DNA from: Mycoemilia scoparia
Taxonomy: Eukaryota > Kickxellomycota > Kickxellomycetes > Kickxellales > Kickxellaceae
DNA: 64,000 bases
NCBI GenBank assembly: GCA_027575805.1
Contig: JANBPU010000010.1
Coordinates: 124,001-188,000, forward strand
Direction: 5' to 3'
Shown: positions 59,022-64,000 of the stretch, one piece after another
Numbering within the stretch: position 1 is the stretch's first letter
Layout of the letters: each line of letters starts with the position of its first letter
The notes under the pieces: generated by a model
What the model was told of the DNA's origin: nothing
Seen by the model: the letters and a program-made list of their open reading frames with translations, nothing else
The model's database searches: none
Position numbers and translations under genes: made by a program

Positions 59022-61915
59022 TCATGAGGACTGTAGAATGCGCAAAGCCAGCTCCTCCTGGTCTTGTAGAGTCTCTGGTGCTTCTGCAATCTCGAGCACG
59101 CGGGCCTTCTTGACTGGTCTTTTCTGGTCCTTTCTTGGTTTGGTGCTGGCAGGTGATATGTTTTCATCGCTGCCGCTTCCATAATCATCGCTACCAGATT
59201 CTCCACCATATCCTCTCTTACGAATGGAATCATGATACTCGATCTCATCCTCAGAACCAGGACCCCCAAGGACGACTACTGGGTCGTCTCTGAAGTCTCC
59301 CATTGCCTCGCGCTCACGCTGCTTCTTCAAAAGCCTCTTTTGACGTCTCCTTTCCTTCTCGACTGCCCTGTCAGCCACATCGGCCTCCTCCATATGGCTC
59401 TTGGCCTCCCGAGTATAGCTTTCAACAAGGTCATTAATCGCACCTTCCTTTCTAAACTCTTTATCATCCTTCAGTTCATATGGCGACTGTGCATTACCGT
59501 CATCGTCAAACACGACCTTTGTGTTGCGTGTGTTTTTGATGATCTTTTCTTTAGCCCTGTTTATCTGCTTCTTTGTCATTAGATGGGCCGGGATGTTTGG
59601 AACTACCACCGGTAAATTGGTGTCTGGGTTGATTGCAATGACCTTGACTGGGTTTGCTTTTGAGTCGCTGGCTTCAAGGTCATCATCTGCTTCGTCAGAA
59701 TCGCCTCCATCCTCTAGATCGTGATTTGCGCGTTTTATGGTCAAGAAATCGCCCTCATCGCCCTCACTATCGGAATGAGCGACTAGGCGCTGATAGTGGT
59801 CGGCCAAAATGCCATCATTCTTACGCTGGAACATACGATCGACCTTCGTCTTCGTCTTTGCTTTTGTTGCTGCTGCCTTTTCAGCGGCTGTGGTATCTTT
59901 AGAAGCATCGTCGTCATTCGAATCACTTGCGGCGCCATCCTTGCTAGATTCCTGTTGCTCTATTATATTTCTAAGCCCCCATGCCATATTCTTATCAGTC
60001 TTCTTCTTTGCATATTTAATGATCGGTGCACCTGGCAAACCAAGGGCTTCAGCAAAATCCTCAAGAGGAAGATCATCAAACTTGAATACCTCCTTGTCTT
60101 TCTGCAAGTATATGGATCGAACATACGACCGGAATGCCTTTTGCCCTAGGTTTTTCATTTCTGGATCCTGGAAACAGAACAGCTGCAATTGTTTGGCAAC
60201 CGACATTTTTTTGTTGGGCTTGGCATGTATCTGCTCAATGGGGACCTTCTTTTCTTTTAGTTTATCAACGATCTTGAGTTCGCTGGGAAGAAGCAAAAGC
60301 AGACCTTTACCAACAGCGTCGTAGCGTGCAGTCCGACCTACTCTGTGAATATAGGTGTCTGTGTCTTCAGGGCAATCCAGCTGAATCACCCAATCCACAG
60401 CAGGAAAATCAAGTCCACGGGCTGCAATGTCTGTGCAAAAGAGGTAAGATGATGGTGTCTTCATGAACTTTTCAAAAATCTCAATCCTCTTCATCTGCTT
60501 CTGCTTTCCGTGCAAATGAAGAATTGGTACGCCCAATTGCATCTTGGTAAATGTCTCGTATATGAACCGCACCTGCTTACAGCTCGAAACAAACACCAGC
60601 GCTTTTGTTTTCAAGTGCGACTTGATAAACGAGTAGAGCATATCCAGCTTTTGTGGCAGTTCGCACTCCATGTAATGCTGGGATAGGCTTTTTGGCGTAC
60701 TGTAATCAGCCTTTTCGTGGACAGCGACATATTCTGGATCTTTCAAACTCAACCTAGCTAGATCTTTTACCGACTTGGTTTGTGTAGCTGAAAATAGCAA
60801 TGTTTGTCTTATATTTGGTAAATTGGCTATGATGGCATTGACATCCTTTTTGAACCCCATATCAAGAATTCTGTCTGCTTCGTCAAGAACTACATGACCA
60901 AAATTATCGGCATTAGACTTATCATAGGCAAAAAACAAATTATAACAAAAGAATAACCTTTTACCTACCCAAAACTTTTAGATTGCTACAGTCAAACCCA
61001 GCTGTCTGGTCCATATGCTGTAGCAGTCGTCCTGGGGTACAAATCAGAATATTCATACGTGTAAGTCTGACTTGTTCTTCTTCGACATTCTTTCCACCGA
61101 TGACAAGTCCCGCTGAAAATGCATGGTTTCTTCCGATCTTACACAATACGTTGAATATTTGAAGTGCCTGGACATAATCAATAGTAGCAGTAGTATAAAA
61201 CAATCAATATTAATATGCAGCCTTTATAAAATCAGATATTATTGCGGAGATGCTGCTGTACTGACCAGTTCTCTAGTTGGCGAAATCACTAGGGCACCAA
61301 GACCATCAAGTGGAGTCCACTTTTCTCTGTATAATATCTCCAAAACCTTTAGCAAGTATTGGCAATAAACTATTTGTTGGATATTTTGACCTTCCTTTTT
61401 TATTCCGTTTGATATATACTGCCATATTTATATATTGCACTTACAGGGACAAGGAATGCCAGCGTTTTGCCTGATCCAGTTTTTGCTGCACCAAGGACAT
61501 CTTTCCTGGCAAGAGCAAGTGGGATTGATTTCTTCTGGATTTCCGTCATCTCAACAAAGTTTGATTTTGCGAGGGCTATAAGCATAAAATCATGCCATCA
61601 TAATTAATACTTTACAGAATTTATGTCTCGACGTTTATTACCCTCAGATATATCTGACTTGCCTTTTTGTGTCTTGGATGACATTGGTAGGTCTTCGAAA
61701 AGACTTGTGCCCTCATTTGATGCCTATTAGGTTTGCATTAGAATATTATCAAGGTTGCAATTCAAACAAAACTCGTTTACATTTGTTTCTGGTTCGTATA
61801 TTTGAATAGCTGCGCTTACTCCTTCAATGGCCCTACTCTCTAGGTCGTTTATATAATCATCCTCCTTCTCTCTTGTCTGCCGTTTCTGTGCCCGGGATAG
61901 CTTTTTGGGTCTCAT
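59022..61915 (-). CDS. DBP4: DEAD-box RNA helicase DBP4 (DDX10/Hca4)
   Basis: 831-residue nucleolar helicase for early 18S rRNA processing. Minus-strand exons: 61781-61915, 61642-61723, 61445-61575, 61266-61346, 60969-61167 and 59022-60889. The N-terminus [18 protein letters not shown] is typical. Motifs: Q-motif region [23 protein letters not shown], Ia PTREL, GG region [13 protein letters not shown], Ib [17 protein letters not shown] ([15 protein letters not shown], completed only by the 60890-60968 intron), [45 protein letters not shown]. The C-terminal ~300 residues are charged, with acidic and basic coiled segments. The Met at 61915 was chosen over 61975, which adds 20 residues not seen in relatives. 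Confidence 0.96.
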
Positions 61916-62206
61916 TTTTATAATATGTTTAAGTCTAAAAAAAGTTCGTGAGCTCTCCAGTTTTTTCCTGTCCACTTTTGTGAATCAAAAAAGAAAAGGA
62001 ACATTGATCTGATCCATGAATAGCTGATTTTGAAGCCATGATCAATTATTGTAATGCATTTCTGTTGATGCAACTGACTTACTCGTCAGCAAACAAATTT
62101 AGACCTGTGTCTATCTTGTCTCTTGGATTTAGTCGATTCGTTGTCAACACATAATTAAAAGCTATTAACACAGTCTTGCGTAAACTCGTGTTCGACTAAT
62201 TTGAAA
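61916..62206. promoter_or_regulatory. Divergent promoter of DBP4 and PHB2
   Basis: 291 bp between opposed start codons. No TATA box was recognised. Confidence 0.45.
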
Positions 62207-63322
62207 ATGGACAATAAGCAGTGGAACCAGGCTCAGAAGCAAGCCGAGCAAGTATTATCTAAATTTAAAGGAGCCTTTGGGAAGGGTGGAAGATACCCCG
62301 GCGGCGGCGGCCCACCAAAAGGTTCTATCGGGGCTACAACAGCTCTTCTTGGACTTGGTTTGCTTGTATGGGGCGGCTCTCACAGTCTTTTCAATGGTAA
62401 ATACATCTGCTATATTTTGCTTGGCATTCTATCATACGATGATATCTTTATTAATGCGATCTGCTTATATGGCAAATAGTTGATGGTGGTCATCGTGCTA
62501 TCGTTTACTCTCGTGTCTCTGGTGTTAAGTCAACCATTTATGGAGAAGGAACACACTTTAGGATCCCTTGGATAGAAACACCCATCATATACCATGTCCG
62601 TGCCAGACCTCGCAGCGTTCAGTCTCTTACTGGAACCAAGGACCTTCAAATGGTCAATATCACTTGCCGCGTTCTTTCCAGACCCGATGCCAATAATCTG
62701 CACAGTATATATCGTAATCTGGGTACTGATTACGACGAGCGTGTTCTTCCTTCCGTTGTTAACGAGGTCCTTAAGAGTGTTGTTGCACGATTCAATGCTT
62801 CGCAGCTTATAACACAGCGTGAAAGCATCAGTCGCTTCATTCGTGAAAGTTTGACCAAGCGTGCTGCCCACTTTAACATCCTTCTTGATGACGTATCGCT
62901 TACCCACATCACATTCAGCCCTGATTTCACCAGTGCTGTAGAAGCCAAGCAGATTGCTCAGCAAGATGCCCAAAGAGCTGCCTTCACCGTTGATCGTGCA
63001 CGCCAAGAGAAGCAGTCGACCATTGTCAGAGCAGAAGGTGAGGCACAATCAGCCGAACTTATTGGTGAAGCCGTCAAGAACCAGCCTGGATACTTGGAGC
63101 TCCGACGTATCGAGGCAGCCCGTGAAATTGCAAGAACACTTTCAAAGTCCAACAACCGCATGCTCCTTGATTCTGATTCTCTCCTTCTTAATGTTACAGA
63201 GAGGTAAGCAAAATATTTGTTTATTTGATAAATATTACCATTGTTCTTATTATATAATACCCAAAATCCTTCTGTGATTGTTATGTCCGTTTAGACAAGA
63301 GAACAGCACTGGTAAAAAGTAG
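62207..63322 (+). CDS. PHB2: Prohibitin-2
   Basis: 313 residues from exons 62207-62396, 62480-63203 and 63295-63322. Prohibitin-2 pairs with prohibitin-1 in ring assemblies of the mitochondrial inner membrane, chaperoning membrane proteins. A membrane anchor (GATTALLGLGLLVWGG, ~45-60) precedes the SPFH/Band-7 domain: YSRVSGVKSTIYGEGTHFRI, VNITCRVLSRPD, YDERVLPSVVNEVLKSVVAR, FNILLDDVSLTHITFSPDFT. Then the coiled coil AVEAKQIAQQDAQRAAFTVD, EGEAQSAELIGEAVKNQPGY and the LRRIEAAREIARTLSKSNNR end. Diagnostic of PHB2 rather than PHB1 are the length and the Gly-rich N-terminus. Confidence 0.96.
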
Positions 63323-64000
63323 ACAAACACATAAGCCACTTCTCGCACAATGCTCATATTATATATATTCTGGCATGTTTGATATGAATCTTCTCCAGCT
63401 CACAAAATCCAGGTTGTATAAATAAAATCTTTAAACAAATCTGTATCAACAAAGAGCATTGCCTGCTCAGGAATTAGAATGCTTATGAGAAAAGGATGTA
63501 TGCTATATATTCTCAGAATGCTAGCATTGCAATTTTCAGTACTGTGACCCGGCTCTATACCCTATTTCACCTAAAAGCAACTGGATGCGAGGATATGAAT
63601 TCCGACCTTCTTTCTGCACCTTTCAACATCAAAATATCCTTGTATCTTAGAATTATTGAAAAATGAATTGCTGGGAGCTACAAAGTTACTCTAAACAGAT
63701 AGTATACACATCCTCTTTAAATGATTCCCCCGTTTCCTCAAGAGATGGTGTAGTCCTGGAACACTATAATGGCTGCCTATATTTAGTCAAGTACATAACA
63801 TGCCATTCCACTCAAAGTGGAATCGCACGGTGTTCTAGCCTGCGTGACAATGGCCCACGAATAGTTTTTGTAAGCTGTCCTTTTTACCATATTGCCAATT
63901 TATTGTTATAATAGTAAACATGTAGGTCTACATTATATAATAGCCATATTTGGAAATGTAGGAAAGAATCCAGTTGCCAGAAACCAGGGCAGGTAATAAA
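63323..64000. other. Downstream of PHB2, no gene seen
   Basis: AT-rich 3' flank. A small open frame at 63663-63911 has no supporting features. Confidence 0.4.

Overview
This window reads as nuclear DNA of a fungus, most likely an early-diverging filamentous lineage such as Zoopagomycota or Mucoromycota; the lineage is inferred from gene content, not measured. Nearly every gene is a single-copy eukaryotic housekeeping gene cut by short introns with GTAAGT-like donors and TAG/CAG acceptors. Intergenic DNA is AT-rich, with CA, TA and ATT microsatellites and dispersed short repeats. There is no operon structure, CRISPR array, phage or bacterial-type gene organisation.

Layout. 0-2 kb: 3' part of a Sec1/Munc18 vesicle-fusion gene (+). 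2.4-8.7 kb: repeat-rich stretch with a small heat-shock (alpha-crystallin) gene, a multi-exon F-box gene carrying a SINE-like insertion and a frame break, and a DinB-like gene. 8.8-13 kb: a ZIP zinc transporter and a Gly/Gln/Tyr-rich disordered protein. 13.1-16.8 kb: divergent pair EFG1 (rRNA processing, -) and CLF1/Crooked neck (splicing, +). 17.1-20.3 kb: a PPP1R37-like leucine-rich protein with an RVRF motif (-). 21.1-22.9 kb: REI1/ZNF622 (60S biogenesis, +) with a MITE in intron 1. 22.9-25.6 kb: no recognisable gene. 25.6-27.4 kb: an alpha-arrestin-like gene. 27.4-30.2 kb: repeats only. 30.2-31.8 kb: UDP-glucose 4-epimerase with a possible upstream membrane-anchor exon. 32.6-35.6 kb: beta-COP (SEC26, -). 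37.9-40.2 kb: an RBMS-like two-RRM protein. 41-42.2 kb: isopentenyl-diphosphate isomerase. 42.5-45.7 kb: MLH1 (-). 46-47.6 kb: NASP/Hif1-like histone chaperone (-). 48-51 kb: a mitochondrial solenoid protein (-), divergent from NSP1/NUP62 (51.2-53.4 kb, +). 53.7-54.4 kb: EBP-type sterol isomerase (-). 55.2-57.8 kb: mitochondrial ClpX (-). 59-61.9 kb: DBP4 helicase (-), divergent from prohibitin-2 (62.2-63.3 kb, +).

The genes do not form one pathway. Themes recur: ribosome biogenesis (EFG1, REI1, DBP4), membrane traffic (Sec1, SEC26, arrestin), mitochondria (ClpX, PHB2, solenoid) and isoprenoid/sterol synthesis (IDI1, EBP). The most notable signals are cross-cutting: (1) at least five GC-AG introns among roughly 60, confirmed by reading frame and protein conservation; (2) a ~120-bp MITE family with long terminal inverted repeats; (3) a ~195-bp SINE-like repeat with a perfect 16-bp target-site duplication in one copy, repeatedly found next to the MITE; (4) a possible membrane-anchored form of the epimerase. 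All exon boundaries were placed by eye from splice signals, frame and family conservation.
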